In this document: piece after piece, positions 47,606 through 56,808 of the stretch
How the letters are laid out: each line of letters starts with the position of its first letter
Position numbering within the stretch: position 1 is the first letter of the stretch
DNA from: Acetobacter ghanensis
GTDB taxonomy: Bacteria; Pseudomonadota; Alphaproteobacteria; Acetobacterales; Acetobacteraceae
Direction: 5' to 3'
Length of the DNA stretch: 64,000 nucleotides
Assembly: GCF_001499675.1 (NCBI RefSeq)
Contig: NZ_LN609302.1
Location: 1,937,396 to 2,001,395 of the forward strand
Position numbers and translations under genes: made by a program
Notes under the pieces: generated by a model
Databases searched by the model: none
Told to the model about the DNA's origin: nothing
Seen by the model: only the letters and a program-made list of their open reading frames with translations

Positions 47606-48853
47606 TCAGGCTACGGGCACGTTTTTGCCGGTAATCTGGCTGGCCAGCCACGCTGCATCGCGCGATACACCGGAGAACCGGCCAGAACCCCACGTGTGCA
47701 GCCACGGCAAGCCAAGGAAGTAAAAGCCCGGTGCATCAGTCACGCCCCGATGCCAGACCGGTTTGTTAGCACCGTTAAAAACCGGAACGTTGATCCAGCG
47801 ATAATCTGGCCGAAAACCAATACACCAGATGATGGAGGTAATCCCGGCGGCTTTCAAGTCGAGCGGGATGTTACTTCCATCGGGCTCCCACACAGGTACA
47901 TAAGGGACTTCGGTCGGGGCCGAGATCCCTTCACGAGCGATGTAGGCGTCGATGGATTTCTTGATGTCGGCATTGGTCTTGTCCGCATCATCAAGGTTTT
48001 CCTTCAGATCCGGCGCGAAGTGCGCCACTTCATCACGGATGGTCTCCAGCGTGCCATGCAGGCCAACGCCCTTCTTTGCAAAGAGGCGCAGATCAAGGTC
48101 ATGCCCGCCATTTCGGCCCGTGACGTAATGATTGGTCTTGTCGCGTGCACCATCACGCAGAGGGTGATTATCCACCGTAAGATCGTAGAAGTGCATATCC
48201 GCCAGCCAATCCACCACGTCGCGGCCACGGTAAAAACGCGAGACACGTGGAGCGGAACCAACGCAAAGATGGACCTTGCGTTTTTCAAGAAACAGATCTT
48301 CCACAATCTGTGCGCCGGACTGACCACTGCCCACAACCAGCACAGCCCCTTTTGGCAACTGGGCCGCGTTACGGTAGTCCTGCGAGTGAACCTGATGAAT
48401 GGTGGGGTCGATCGCGCTGGCATAGCCGGGGATGACCGCGTCCTGATACGCACCCGATGCGATGACCACATGCTTTGCGTGCCACATCTCGCCACCTGCT
48501 ACCACGCGATAGCCACCACCTTCATGGCGCGTGATGGAGGTAACGGCTGTGTGTTCACGCAGGGGTGGGGTGAAGGAGTTCATGAAGCCCTTCACGTAGT
48601 CAATAATTTCCTGCTTCACCATGAAGCCGTGCGGGTCTTTCCCCTTGTAGGGATGACCGGGCAGGTCGCACTGCCAGTTTGGTGTGACCAGACAAAAATT
48701 GTCCCAACGCTCATCATCCCAAGCGTGGCAGGCGGTCTTGGCCTCAAAGACGATATGCTCCACTTTTTCACGGCAAAGATACCAGCTCATGGACAGGCCA
48801 GCCTGCCCCCCACCGACGATAATGACGGGGATGCTCTTCTCGTTCTGTGTCAT
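47606..48853 (-). CDS. MSMEG_0569-family flavin-dependent oxidoreductase (Nit1C cluster)
   Basis: 415-aa FAD/NADPH-dependent monooxygenase-like protein. The N-terminal FAD fold VIIVGGGQAGLSMSWYL and the second nucleotide site VLVVGSGQSGAQIVEDL are both visible. The length and position match the flavoprotein found in all Nit1C clusters. Its reaction is unknown; related flavoproteins oxidise nitrogen or carbonyl groups. It lies 16 bases after the MSMEG_0570-like gene. Confidence 0.87.
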   Translation of the reverse strand: MTQNEKSIPVIIVGGGQAGLSMSWYLCREKVEHIVFEAKTACHAWDDERWDNFCLVTPNWQCDLPGHPYKGKDPHGFMVKQEIIDYVKGFMNSFTPPLREHTAVTSITRHEGGGYRVVAGGEMWHAKHVVIASGAYQDAVIPGYASAIDPTIHQVHSQDYRNAAQLPKGAVLVVGSGQSGAQIVEDLFLEKRKVHLCVGSAPRVSRFYRGRDVVDWLADMHFYDLTVDNHPLRDGARDKTNHYVTGRNGGHDLDLRLFAKKGVGLHGTLETIRDEVAHFAPDLKENLDDADKTNADIKKSIDAYIAREGISAPTEVPYVPVWEPDGSNIPLDLKAAGITSIIWCIGFRPDYRWINVPVFNGANKPVWHRGVTDAPGFYFLGLPWLHTWGSGRFSGVSRDAAWLASQITGKNVPVA

Positions 48854-48869
48854 GGTCGCTCTCTTTGCC

Positions 48870-49157
48870 TCAGGATTTAAAAGACAGGACGCGCACCTGC
48901 GCGTCAGATTGGGTCAGGAAAGGCGCGCATACCTGTTGGATAGTCTGAAGCTGACCAAGGGCGCGGCTGCATGCAAAACCGTAGCGCGCACGAACCCGCT
49001 CACTAGCCTGCGTCAGGGCCGTGTCCGCTTTCTCCAAAAACATCGGGACCGGGTAATCCTGACCGAGCGTAAAATGGTCCTGTATAACCAGCGATGGGGA
49101 GTAACAGTCGCTCTCCTTCCCATCTGGCCAGCGCACACGAAAAGTCATTTCGGGCAT
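48870..49157 (-). CDS. MSMEG_0570-family nitrogen starvation response protein (Nit1C cluster)
   Basis: 95-aa protein starting MPEMTFRVRWPDGKESDCYSPSL. This start and the Cys/Tyr/Ser motif are typical of the small conserved member of Nit1C clusters. No catalytic motif is recognised. The start overlaps the end of the glycosyltransferase gene by 13 bases, so translation is coupled. Confidence 0.85.
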   Translation of the reverse strand: MPEMTFRVRWPDGKESDCYSPSLVIQDHFTLGQDYPVPMFLEKADTALTQASERVRARYGFACSRALGQLQTIQQVCAPFLTQSDAQVRVLSFKS

Positions 49158-50326
49158 GATAATGAAGCTCCATAAGCCGGGGCATGGGCGTGCGATAAGG
49201 CCGCCAAGCGCCGGTATGCTGGGAGGTGCCGACTGGCGACACTACGCCAGTCAAAACGGCGGGCCGTTGCGGGGCCACTTACCTGAAAACGGTCCGAACT
49301 CCGGGCATTCAGGGCATCACGCAACGCGCAAATAAGTGTTTCGGGTTGTTTCGGCTGGCACCAAAACACTTCGAAAGCATGAAGATGCTCCGTAAAGGGC
49401 GGCACAGCTGGCACCACCACCGGAACGCCGCAGGCCAGCGCCTCAAGCGGACACAAACCAAAGCCTTCCGTCTGAGAGGGATAAGCCAGCACGGATGACT
49501 GCCGGTACAATGCAGGCATATCATCATCCGCAACTGTTCCTGTTACTGTCACAGCATTTTCTAGATTTCTATCGTTAACCCTTGCATCAAAAAGGCGGCG
49601 GTAAGCGGAGTGGTCTAGTAGAGACGCACCTCCGGCAATAACAAGGTGTAAATCAGGATAATCCTGATGCAGCGTTTCAAACGCATCAAGCAGTGCAAGC
49701 GTGTTTTTACGACGCTCTACCCCACCAACCGACGAAACAAGGCGCGCGGCCTGTGGAATACCATAACGGACACGGAGGCCTTGGTCATGAATGCCCTCCT
49801 CCGGTAAAAACCTTGTCAGGTCAACACCATTCCCCACCACGGGCGCTCGTCGTCCATATTCGGCAAGAAGTGTAGCCTCCCAGAGTTGACTGACCGTAAA
49901 AAGCTCAGTAGCAGCCGTGAGGCCTCGTGCCTGCCGGGCCGCTATGCCGGGATGAGCAAAACAGTCCAGATGATGGACCGTTCGGGCAAAGCCCCCTATA
50001 CGCCCCTCCGCCACAAGATCGGCCAGTGCATTGGCGCTTATTGGATCCTGCGCGTGCAGCACATCAAACGGTGCATCATGCCGTAGTGCGTCCGCAATCT
50101 CGTCAATACGACGTTCCACCAGTGTCGGCAGGTCGCGCTCAGCCACGGCAGGAATGCAACGGATGGCGCAACGGGGTGTACGAAAAAAGCCCGCTCCAGT
50201 CTCATCCGGGGCAATCAGGGTAGCGTCATACCCCGCGTCACACAGGGCTTCCGCCAATGCCATGCCATGCACCACACCTCCACGCGGATTGGTAGAATGG
50301 GTCAGAATGCCGATGGAGAAGGTCAT
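49145..50326 (-). CDS. MSMEG_0565-family glycosyltransferase (GT4, Nit1C cluster)
   Basis: 393-aa retaining glycosyltransferase of the GT4 type. Seen: N-terminal GGVVHGMALAEALCDAGYD, central VGNGVDLTRF and SSVGGVERRKNTLALLDAF, and the donor-binding E-x7-E region PSQTEGFGLCPLEALACGVPVV. It would attach a sugar to a small molecule or carrier; acceptor unknown. A 4-base overlap joins it to the AIR-synthase-like gene. Confidence 0.87.
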   Translation of the reverse strand: MTFSIGILTHSTNPRGGVVHGMALAEALCDAGYDATLIAPDETGAGFFRTPRCAIRCIPAVAERDLPTLVERRIDEIADALRHDAPFDVLHAQDPISANALADLVAEGRIGGFARTVHHLDCFAHPGIAARQARGLTAATELFTVSQLWEATLLAEYGRRAPVVGNGVDLTRFLPEEGIHDQGLRVRYGIPQAARLVSSVGGVERRKNTLALLDAFETLHQDYPDLHLVIAGGASLLDHSAYRRLFDARVNDRNLENAVTVTGTVADDDMPALYRQSSVLAYPSQTEGFGLCPLEALACGVPVVVPAVPPFTEHLHAFEVFWCQPKQPETLICALRDALNARSSDRFQVSGPATARRFDWRSVASRHLPAYRRLAALSHAHAPAYGASLSCPK

Positions 50327-51294
50327 GGCGTAACCCCCATGAGCGGCGCGCTAGCAAGGTCCCAGAAGGTTTCCCTCTCATCTGCCGATGCAACATCCAC
50401 CCGCCGTGTGCTGTTACACTGGCCGATAACAGCGGCAGCAATACCGCGTCCGTGAAAACGGGCCATCACCGCCTCGGCATCTTCGGGTCGGGTTGTTAAC
50501 AGGTAGCCATAGCTGGGAAACGCCGACAGCCAGCGCTCCATCGGGGCTTCTGCAGGCCGGGGAATGTCATCAAGCGTGATGGTCATGCCCACGCCTGAAC
50601 ATTCGGCCAGCATAAGGGCGGTGCCCAACAACCCGGCCATGCTGATGTCCTTGGCGGCGCGGCTCAACCCGTCCTCGGCTATGCACGGCAGAAGTTCCAG
50701 ATCACCCCGAAGGCGCACCGCCGCCTCGGTGCCGCACAGTGCGGAACTGGCATCCCAGAACGGGTGCGGGTCATGCCAACGGCCGCGCAGGTCAATGGCT
50801 GCAATCAGGACTTCGCCCGGTTGCGCATCGAAGCTGGTCAGCAGATGACGGGCGCGGCCAAGGATCGCGACCGACAGTGAGTTATGGGTGCTGCGCATGT
50901 TGGTATGGCCGCCGACAACCGGCACGCCATAGGTGCGCGCACCTTCATGCAGACCAGTTAGAATGGATGCGGCCGCCTCGTACGTATCGCTCCACAACGC
51001 ATCCACCACAGCTACGGGACGACCACCCATGGCTGCGATATCACTAACATTGACCATCACGCCGCAATACCCGGCAAACCAAGGCATGGCGCGGACAAAA
51101 CTGTCTTGAAACCCCTCGCTGGCCAGCAGGAGATAACCGTCTCCATCCGGTATGGCCGCACAATCATCGCCAAGGCGCATGACTTTCGTCGCATTCTGGC
51201 CAAAAATGGCGGCCACCTGCGCAATGTCCTGCTTGGCGGCCAAGGCGCGACCAGTGCGCAGGCTGTGCAGCATATGGTTTAATGCGCGGGCCAT
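50323..51294 (-). CDS. sll0787-family AIR synthase-like protein (Nit1C cluster)
   Basis: 323-aa member of the PurM/SelD/ThiL ATP-binding superfamily. The glycine/aspartate-rich MRLGDDCAAIPDGDGYLLLASEG and MVNVSDIAAMGG are the ATP/Mg-binding elements; VVGGHTNMRST and EDGLSRAAKDISMAGLLG follow. Such enzymes phosphorylate an amide or acid. The product here is unknown. Its start overlaps the stop of the GNAT gene by one base (TAATG). Confidence 0.86.
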   Translation of the reverse strand: MARALNHMLHSLRTGRALAAKQDIAQVAAIFGQNATKVMRLGDDCAAIPDGDGYLLLASEGFQDSFVRAMPWFAGYCGVMVNVSDIAAMGGRPVAVVDALWSDTYEAAASILTGLHEGARTYGVPVVGGHTNMRSTHNSLSVAILGRARHLLTSFDAQPGEVLIAAIDLRGRWHDPHPFWDASSALCGTEAAVRLRGDLELLPCIAEDGLSRAAKDISMAGLLGTALMLAECSGVGMTITLDDIPRPAEAPMERWLSAFPSYGYLLTTRPEDAEAVMARFHGRGIAAAVIGQCNSTRRVDVASADERETFWDLASAPLMGVTP

Positions 51295-51857
51295 TATGCC
51301 ACCTGCCGGTTACGCGGTTGGGGCCGCAGCAGCCATGTCTGCTCCTGACCATGCGCCGGATAGCGTGACAGGTCTGCCTGCATGTCGTGATGTGGCAGAC
51401 CGTGCAGAGTGATGGCCCCGAGACTTTTCCAATACAGGCGACGGAAGAACAGCACATTCTGCTCCTGCACCTGGGCCAGAAACCGCATGGCCCCAAGTCC
51501 ATGCGCGGTGCTAACCGCCATGCGGATGAGTTCCGCCCCGATCCGCCCCAACTTGCGATGACCCGCATGAACCGCCAGACGGGAACCTCGCCACACGCCG
51601 GGTTCGGCTTCATGAATACGCACCGCCCCCACAATCCGGTCCGGCATTCCCGCCACGCAGTACGCCGCGATAATGGGAATGGCCACCTCATCAATCGCAT
51701 CGCGGTCATCATCAGCAAAAACACGTTGCTCTGTGCAAAAAACTTCGCGGCGCAGAGCGTAATAGCCTGCCTGCTCCCACGGTGTGCGGGCAAGACGGAC
51801 GACATACTCCGTAGGGATAAACGGCCGGTCTTCCACGCCTTCGAGCACCGTGCTCAT
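51294..51857 (-). CDS. MSMEG_0567/sll0787-type GNAT N-acetyltransferase (Nit1C cluster)
   Basis: 187-aa GNAT-fold protein. The acetyl-CoA-binding loop is in SRLAVHAGHRKLGRIGAELIRMAVSTA. A VFCTEQRVFADDDRDAIDE segment near residue 40-60 is typical of this cluster member. The ATG at 51857 overlaps the radical SAM stop (ATGA). The acceptor of the acyl group is unknown. Confidence 0.85.
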   Translation of the reverse strand: MSTVLEGVEDRPFIPTEYVVRLARTPWEQAGYYALRREVFCTEQRVFADDDRDAIDEVAIPIIAAYCVAGMPDRIVGAVRIHEAEPGVWRGSRLAVHAGHRKLGRIGAELIRMAVSTAHGLGAMRFLAQVQEQNVLFFRRLYWKSLGAITLHGLPHHDMQADLSRYPAHGQEQTWLLRPQPRNRQVA

Positions 51858-52963
51858 TGTTCGTAAGCCGAAAGAGAGGAACAGGCGCCGCACCGGCCAC
51901 ATCCGGCCCGGATGTCGGTGGATTTCATGTTCGCCTCGCGCAGCATCCGCCCGAGTGGTGCGAGCACGGACTTCATAAACTCGGCCGAAGGTGGCGCATG
52001 ATTTTCCAGCGGTGTGCCGGAAATAGGCACAAACGGTACCACGAAGGGATAAACTCCAAGCGCAATCAGACGCTCGGCGAGGGCCAGAATATCCTCGGCG
52101 CTGTCCCCAAGACCAGCCAGAATGTAGGTATTAACCTGCCCGCGACCGAAGACCGGCACGGCGCTGGCGAAAGCATCCATGTAGCGATCGACGCTGACCG
52201 TGGCCTTGCCGGGCATGATCTTCTCGCGCACCGCCTGCGTGGCGGCTTCGAGATGCATACCAAGACTGTCGGCCCCTGCGTCGCGCAGGCGGTGGAACCA
52301 GCCGTGATCGCGCGGCGGCTCGCACTGGACCTGAAGCGGCAGATCAACCGCCGCACGGATGGCACGGGCTGACTCCGCCAGAACAGCAGCCCCCCGGTCC
52401 ACCACGTTGGGCGTGCCGGTCGTCAGCACCATGTCGCGCACACCGTCGAGTTCCACGGCGGCTTTGGCGACCTCGGCCAGTTGTGCTGGTGTCTTGTAGG
52501 CGATGGTCCGGTCGGCCTCCAGCGACTGGCCAATAGCGCAGAACTGGCAGGAGGTGCGCCGGTCGGCATAGCGGATGCAGGTCTGGTGCACCGTGGTCGC
52601 CAGTGTGTCACGACCATGCAACAGGGCAATCTTCCAATACGGAATACCGTCCTCCGTGGTCAGACCGTAAAAACGCGGAGCGGCAGGAAAATGGATTGTG
52701 CCGAGCTTCTGGCCATCGCGCACCAATGTGCTGGCGCCACTCTGGTCTGGCGGGCTGGCCTGAAACGGAGACCGCCGCGCACCAGATGTATAAACCGGGA
52801 CCATAACAGTCTGGCCCGCGATGGTAATTGTCTTGTGGTCAGAAGGACCAGCTCCACCCTTGCGGGTGATCCCCCCGGTCTGTTCTCCTATTTGAAGCCC
52901 GAAGGACTGCAGATCCGTAACGAGTTTGCGGCCAGACAGCGTGCCGAGTATTGGGACGGTCAT
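51854..52963 (-). CDS. MSMEG_0568-family radical SAM protein (Nit1C cluster)
   Basis: 369-aa radical SAM enzyme, BioB-like in general layout. The cluster-binding cysteines read [14 protein letters not shown], a C-x9-C-x2-C spacing instead of the common C-x3-C-x2-C, a trait of this family. A second cysteine group CGRCGAC near the C-terminus may bind an auxiliary iron-sulfur cluster. It is joined by 4-base overlaps to the nitrilase gene before it and the GNAT gene after it. The reaction is not known. Confidence 0.88.
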   Translation of the reverse strand: MTVPILGTLSGRKLVTDLQSFGLQIGEQTGGITRKGGAGPSDHKTITIAGQTVMVPVYTSGARRSPFQASPPDQSGASTLVRDGQKLGTIHFPAAPRFYGLTTEDGIPYWKIALLHGRDTLATTVHQTCIRYADRRTSCQFCAIGQSLEADRTIAYKTPAQLAEVAKAAVELDGVRDMVLTTGTPNVVDRGAAVLAESARAIRAAVDLPLQVQCEPPRDHGWFHRLRDAGADSLGMHLEAATQAVREKIMPGKATVSVDRYMDAFASAVPVFGRGQVNTYILAGLGDSAEDILALAERLIALGVYPFVVPFVPISGTPLENHAPPSAEFMKSVLAPLGRMLREANMKSTDIRAGCGRCGACSSLSAYEQ

Positions 52964-53943
52964 GATGCCACCTCATTATTGGAGGAGGCAACGGGTCCGT
53001 CCGTTCCGTGCTCACCAACATAATGAACGGTGCGCGCGGGGCGTTGATCGTGCAGCAGACTGAGCAGTTCGGGCCGCGCATAATGTCCGACGGAATCCAT
53101 CATTCGTTTGCGCTTGGCAATCAGTGCGAAGTCGAGGTCAGCAATGACCATGCCCTCGCCTTCTGTTAGCGGTGTGCCCAGCAACTTACCTTCGGGTGAA
53201 ACGATGGCGGTAAAGCAGCCACCCCGTAATGGTCCTTCAAGCGCTGGGTCACCCGCTATTGCTTTAATCTGCTCTTCCGTCAGCCAGCCCGTAGCATTTA
53301 CGACAAAACAGCCGGATTCCAACGCATGGTGGCGGATGGTCACTTCCATCTGGTCGGCAAAAATCTGACCGACCAACGAGCCGGGGAACTGTGCGCAATG
53401 AATTTCCTCATGCTGGGTCATCAACGCGTAGCGGGCAAGCGGATTGTAATGCTCCCAACACGCCAGCGCCCCAATGCGGCCTGCGGCACTCTCTACAACT
53501 TTCAGGCCGGAACCATCCCCCTGCCCCCAGACCATACGCTCATGGTAGGTGGGCGTAATCTTGCGGCGTTTGAGAAGGATCTCACCTGTTGCATCAAAAA
53601 TGATCTGGGTGTTGTAAAGCGTGCCAAAATCGCGCTCATTCACCCCTAGCACCACGACCATACCCGTCTGGCGCGCGGCCTCGGCCACCATATCCGTTAC
53701 CGGACCGGGAATGACAACGGCACGTTCGTAGAGTTCCAGATGCTCGCCACCAAAGCGGAAGGCGGGCTGGATGAACGAAAAATAGGGGTAGTAAGGCACG
53801 AAGGTTTCTGGAAAGACCGCAAGCGAAACACCTTTTTCAGCGGCATCGCGGATGGCCTGACAGACTTTCCGGGCAGTACCCAGACCATCATCACCAAGGA
53901 CGGGGCTGATCTGGATAGCTGCGGCGCGAACGATACGGGGCAT
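52960..53943 (-). CDS. Nit6803-family nitrilase (Nit1C cluster)
   Basis: 327-aa nitrilase. The catalytic triad is E46 (VFPETF), K128 (LLKRRKIT) and C162 (ACWEHYNP); the CWEHYNPL block marks true nitrilases close to Synechocystis Nit6803, which convert organic nitriles to acid and ammonia. Second Glu is in THYHER-like [10 protein letters not shown]. The gene is the second of the operon. In Pseudomonas pseudoalcaligenes the equivalent Nit1C cluster is needed for growth on cyanide, so a role in nitrile or cyanohydrin nitrogen use is likely. Confidence 0.92.
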   Translation of the reverse strand: MPRIVRAAAIQISPVLGDDGLGTARKVCQAIRDAAEKGVSLAVFPETFVPYYPYFSFIQPAFRFGGEHLELYERAVVIPGPVTDMVAEAARQTGMVVVLGVNERDFGTLYNTQIIFDATGEILLKRRKITPTYHERMVWGQGDGSGLKVVESAAGRIGALACWEHYNPLARYALMTQHEEIHCAQFPGSLVGQIFADQMEVTIRHHALESGCFVVNATGWLTEEQIKAIAGDPALEGPLRGGCFTAIVSPEGKLLGTPLTEGEGMVIADLDFALIAKRKRMMDSVGHYARPELLSLLHDQRPARTVHYVGEHGTDGPVASSNNEVAS

Positions 53944-53967
53944 AACTTGCGGCCCTCCCTTTGGTTT

Positions 53968-54450
53968 TTAGAGAGTCCAGGTATTGAGGATAAAGGCGTT
54001 ATCGCGCCGGGCTAGCAGAATGATGTCGAGCACATCCTGCGGGTTAATAGGCGTAATACCGGGGATAAGGTTCTGCTCGCCGTAGCCGTAGAGAGCCTGC
54101 AATGCAAAACGGCAGGCGTAAACCTTTCCGCCTTCTTCAAGAATTTTCGCAACCTGTTTGTTACAGTTCATATGGCCTGGAAAGGCCTCGTCTCCCAGAC
54201 GGGGGAAGCCACGCTGCACGCCAAGGGTAACACCCGGCCCATATAGTAGCACCGATGTTTCAAACCCCTTACGAATAAGACGTGTCGCCTGCAGAAGGTT
54301 TACGAACCCGACCGATCCTTCATTGGCGACGGTATGGAAGGTAATAAGGGCTTTTTCACCGGGCTTGGCTTTAACGTCCTCGAAAACCTTGTTTTCATAA
54401 TTGACGAAGCAATCGCCATCTTTATGCGGAACGTGCTCTACTGTCGGCAT
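53968..54450 (-). CDS. MSMEG_0572/sll0783-family nitrogen starvation response protein (Nit1C cluster)
   Basis: 160-aa first gene of the Nit1C operon. It looks like a DsrE/DsrF-type fold protein ([42 protein letters not shown]). Its Synechocystis homologue Sll0783 is induced by nitrogen starvation. The biochemical role is unknown. The ATG at 54450 has GGGAG at 54458-54462 as Shine-Dalgarno, and that sequence is the 3' arm of a long leader helix (see the leader RNA). Confidence 0.9.
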   Translation of the reverse strand: MPTVEHVPHKDGDCFVNYENKVFEDVKAKPGEKALITFHTVANEGSVGFVNLLQATRLIRKGFETSVLLYGPGVTLGVQRGFPRLGDEAFPGHMNCNKQVAKILEEGGKVYACRFALQALYGYGEQNLIPGITPINPQDVLDIILLARRDNAFILNTWTL

Positions 54451-54457
54451 GGTATTT

Positions 54458-54528
54458 CTCCCGTGTCATGCAGTCTCCGACGGGAAGCCGGGACTGGCCG
54501 CGTTGCCGAAGCAAACGTGACACGGGAG
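54458..54528 (-). ncRNA. Candidate cis-regulatory leader RNA of the Nit1C operon (three-way junction)
   Basis: Reading the minus strand, the leader folds into three helices. P1: CTCCCGTGTCA (54528-54518) pairs perfectly with TGACACGGGAG (54468-54458), 11 bp. P2: 54517-54501, CGTTTGC-TTCG-GCAACG, a UUCG-capped stem with one bulged T. Linker CGGC. P3: 54496-54471, CAGTC/GACTG over CCGGC/GTCGG with a TTCCC loop. Linker CA, then P1 closes. The GGGAG at the 3' end of P1 is the Shine-Dalgarno, 7 bases before the ATG at 54450, so P1 would block translation. This is the shape of a riboswitch or RNA thermometer. I do not recognise it as a known class. A plain DNA operator cannot be excluded for P1, but P2 and P3 argue for RNA. 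Confidence 0.65.
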
Positions 54529-54544
54529 GGCGGTAAGGCAAAAT

Positions 54545-54572
54545 ATTGTATGCTCAATGCCTATGGTACAAA
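54545..54572 (-). promoter_or_regulatory. Possible sigma-70 promoter of the Nit1C operon
   Basis: Minus strand -35 TTTGTA (54572-54567) and -10 TACAAT (54550-54545), spacer 16. It would start transcription near 54537, just before the leader RNA, giving an 87-base leader almost filled by that structure. The rest of 54529-54790 is AT-rich with no gene and no clear sigma-54 site. Confidence 0.4.
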
Positions 54573-54790
54573 TGGTTCAAATAAACCTATACGCCATTCC
54601 CTTACCAAGACAGAGACATACAAAAAATATTCAGCAATCATACAATTAAGGATGCATGATATAAGTTATTGTTTTATCTATATTTTTCAATCACGCATTC
54701 GTGAATTTAATGCCTTTTTGTTTTTACGCGCATCCGTATGGCGGCCCATAAAATCAGGATACTCCACCGATTCCGGACCCTGCGGTCAGG

Positions 54791-56194
54791 TCACACAATA
54801 TCGGCAAAGCCGGGGGAGCGTTTATGTTGCAGGACCGACATCACTCCATGCAGGGATTCCTCAAGGCTTGCAGCATCCGGCGCGCTCCCCAGTGCAATCC
54901 TTGCCCGCTGCGGAGGCTCTCCATTAATCGTAAACACGGTGCTGGGCACCAATGCCAGTCCACGCCTACGGGCATACGCCACAAAATCTGCGCTACCCCA
55001 CCAGTCCGGCAATTTCAGCCAGACATGCGGCCCATCGGGATTCATGCAGTGCCCCTCCCCCAGAACCTTGCGGGCAATGGACTGACGCAAACGCAGTTCC
55101 TTTTGAATAGCATGTAAAATTGTATGGGCCTGCTCTGTTTGCATCCATCGCGCGGTGAGTGCGCTCAGCAAACCGGCATTGGTAAGCGCAATAGCCCGAA
55201 TGGCAGCTGTAACACGCCGGGTCATATCGGTATTGGGCAGCGCAACATATGCCGTACGCAGCCCCGGACTGAGCGTTTTGGCAAGGGTCGCCACATAGCT
55301 GACACGGCTATGGTCGAGTGCCGCCAACGCTGGCAACGGGTTATCCATCAGCAGGCTGTAAGGGTCATCCTCCGCAATATGCAGGTGATGCCGCTGGGCT
55401 ACGGCAAGAATATCCCTACGTCTTTGTAAGGACATTGTCGCCGTGGTTGGGTTGTGGATGGTTGGAATACAGTAAAGCAGACGGGGATGATGTTCGGCAC
55501 AGACCCGATCAAGCTGGTCCGGCATCATACCCTCCGCATCGCTGTCCACACCGGCCAAAATAAGGTCAAACTGTGCGGCTATGGTCCGAATACCCGGATA
55601 GGCAATACGGTCGGTAACAATAATATCTCCCGGCTGGGTGTGCGTGCTGACAATTGCGGCCAGAGCACTCTGCGCACCGGGAGAGACAAGAATTTCGTCC
55701 GTTCGCCGCTGGCCGATAACGGGCGCAATCCATTTTGCACCAAGCTGACGCTCCTCTAATGTGCCGCCCGTTACACGGTAGGACATCAGACTATTCAGGT
55801 CCTGCTGCTTCAGAATAGCTGCAATATCACTCTGGATAAGCCGTTGCAGCGGCGGGTCCTGCGGAATGGGCGGCAGATTCATGGTTAAATCCACCACGGC
55901 GGGCCCTGTATGCCGCCAATGACTTTCGCCCGCGCCAACACGCACAAAGGTACCCCGGCCAACCGTTGCATCAATCAGGCCACGCCGCCGGGCTTCGGTC
56001 AATGCACGGGTGACGGTCGTCAGGTTCGTGCCGAGATATTCTGCAATCGTTCGCTGTGGCGGCAGTCTGTCCCCTTCCCGCAGATCACCCTTGCGGATGG
56101 AAAGCGCCAGAGCGTCCGCCAGCGTCATATAGATCGCGTTTGGGCTTCGGCTGATATCTTCTTTCCAGTGCGCCAGATAGGGATATGCGGACAT
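54791..56194 (-). CDS. MocR-type GntR/aminotransferase-like transcriptional regulator
   Basis: 467-aa fusion regulator. Residues 1-90 have a GntR winged helix (LREGDRLPPQRTIAEYLGTNLTTVTRALTEARRRGLIDATVGRGTFV); residues 120-460 are a class I aminotransferase fold with the PLP lysine in YVATLAKTLSPGLRTAYV. MocR proteins sense PLP or amino compounds. The ATG at 56194 has GGAAG upstream; the frame extends further without support. It lies 340 bases upstream of the nitrilase operon on the same strand, so it may control it or its own promoter; this is inferred from position only. Confidence 0.85.
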   Translation of the reverse strand: MSAYPYLAHWKEDISRSPNAIYMTLADALALSIRKGDLREGDRLPPQRTIAEYLGTNLTTVTRALTEARRRGLIDATVGRGTFVRVGAGESHWRHTGPAVVDLTMNLPPIPQDPPLQRLIQSDIAAILKQQDLNSLMSYRVTGGTLEERQLGAKWIAPVIGQRRTDEILVSPGAQSALAAIVSTHTQPGDIIVTDRIAYPGIRTIAAQFDLILAGVDSDAEGMMPDQLDRVCAEHHPRLLYCIPTIHNPTTATMSLQRRRDILAVAQRHHLHIAEDDPYSLLMDNPLPALAALDHSRVSYVATLAKTLSPGLRTAYVALPNTDMTRRVTAAIRAIALTNAGLLSALTARWMQTEQAHTILHAIQKELRLRQSIARKVLGEGHCMNPDGPHVWLKLPDWWGSADFVAYARRRGLALVPSTVFTINGEPPQRARIALGSAPDAASLEESLHGVMSVLQHKRSPGFADIV

Positions 56195-56257
56195 GGGGTA
56201 AAACTTCCATACATTCAAGAGATTTCCATTTGACCACACACCATACAATCAACGCAA

Positions 56258-56512
56258 TCATGATGCCGATAAAGCTGTAACGACCCTACAAATGCTCATG
56301 GGAATGACATCCTGCCCGAACTCAGGGCGCCCCCCACCACACGGGCGCCCGTACAATGCCGATGCTGCAGGCTGCTGTGTGGGGCCTCTTGGGAATGACA
56401 GAGCTGTCTCGACCCATTTCCAGCCTTTAACACGGATATCTTCTGCTGCTGTGTGCATTTTTTCCGTATCCAGACGGTCCGGAAAACCGCGTAGAGTTGC
56501 GCCCTGCACCAT
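56258..56512 (-). pseudogene. Possible ParB-like partition protein remnant
   Basis: The segment from 56512 to about 56384 (LRGFPDRLDTEKM ... AAEDIRVKGWKWVETALSFP) resembles the middle of ParB/RepB-type plasmid partition proteins, where an EGWKWVE-like block recurs. It breaks off after FPRG into unrelated residues, and no intact start is present. It looks like a fragment left by recombination. The identification is from memory of the motif. The flanking 56513-56808 shows no gene. Confidence 0.35.
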
Positions 56513-56808
56513 TAAAGCCCCCCAGACATCTTGCTCAGTTCACAGGCAGAACCGAACATAGACAGCATACCATTTCCCATAGCGTTATGCTTGTAACGTT
56601 ATGAACGGCACCGTCACTATGCTATTGAGAAATCAACGGATATCTGATGGGACAGTTCCAGAATCCACCCATTTCCGCAAAACCGACTTCGAAACACAGG
56701 GAAAAGCAAACTGATAAGACTTTTCGTCAACAGAACACAGTCACTCAGAATCAATAATTTTATAGTAACAAACATTCATCACAAACGCACCATTAATTAT
56801 AAAAAATA

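Noticed and set aside
47396..48880. 494-codon plus-strand frame across the Nit1C region
   Set aside because: It is antisense to the flavoprotein and CoA ligase genes, both with clear motifs; no motif supports it.
51164..51805. 213-codon minus-strand frame
   Set aside because: Out-of-frame overlap with the GNAT gene; rich in Arg, Cys and Trp and without family features.
54529..54790. Sigma-54 promoter for the nitrilase operon
   Set aside because: I looked for a GG-N10-GC element because of the nitrogen theme and saw no convincing match; a weak sigma-70 site fits better.
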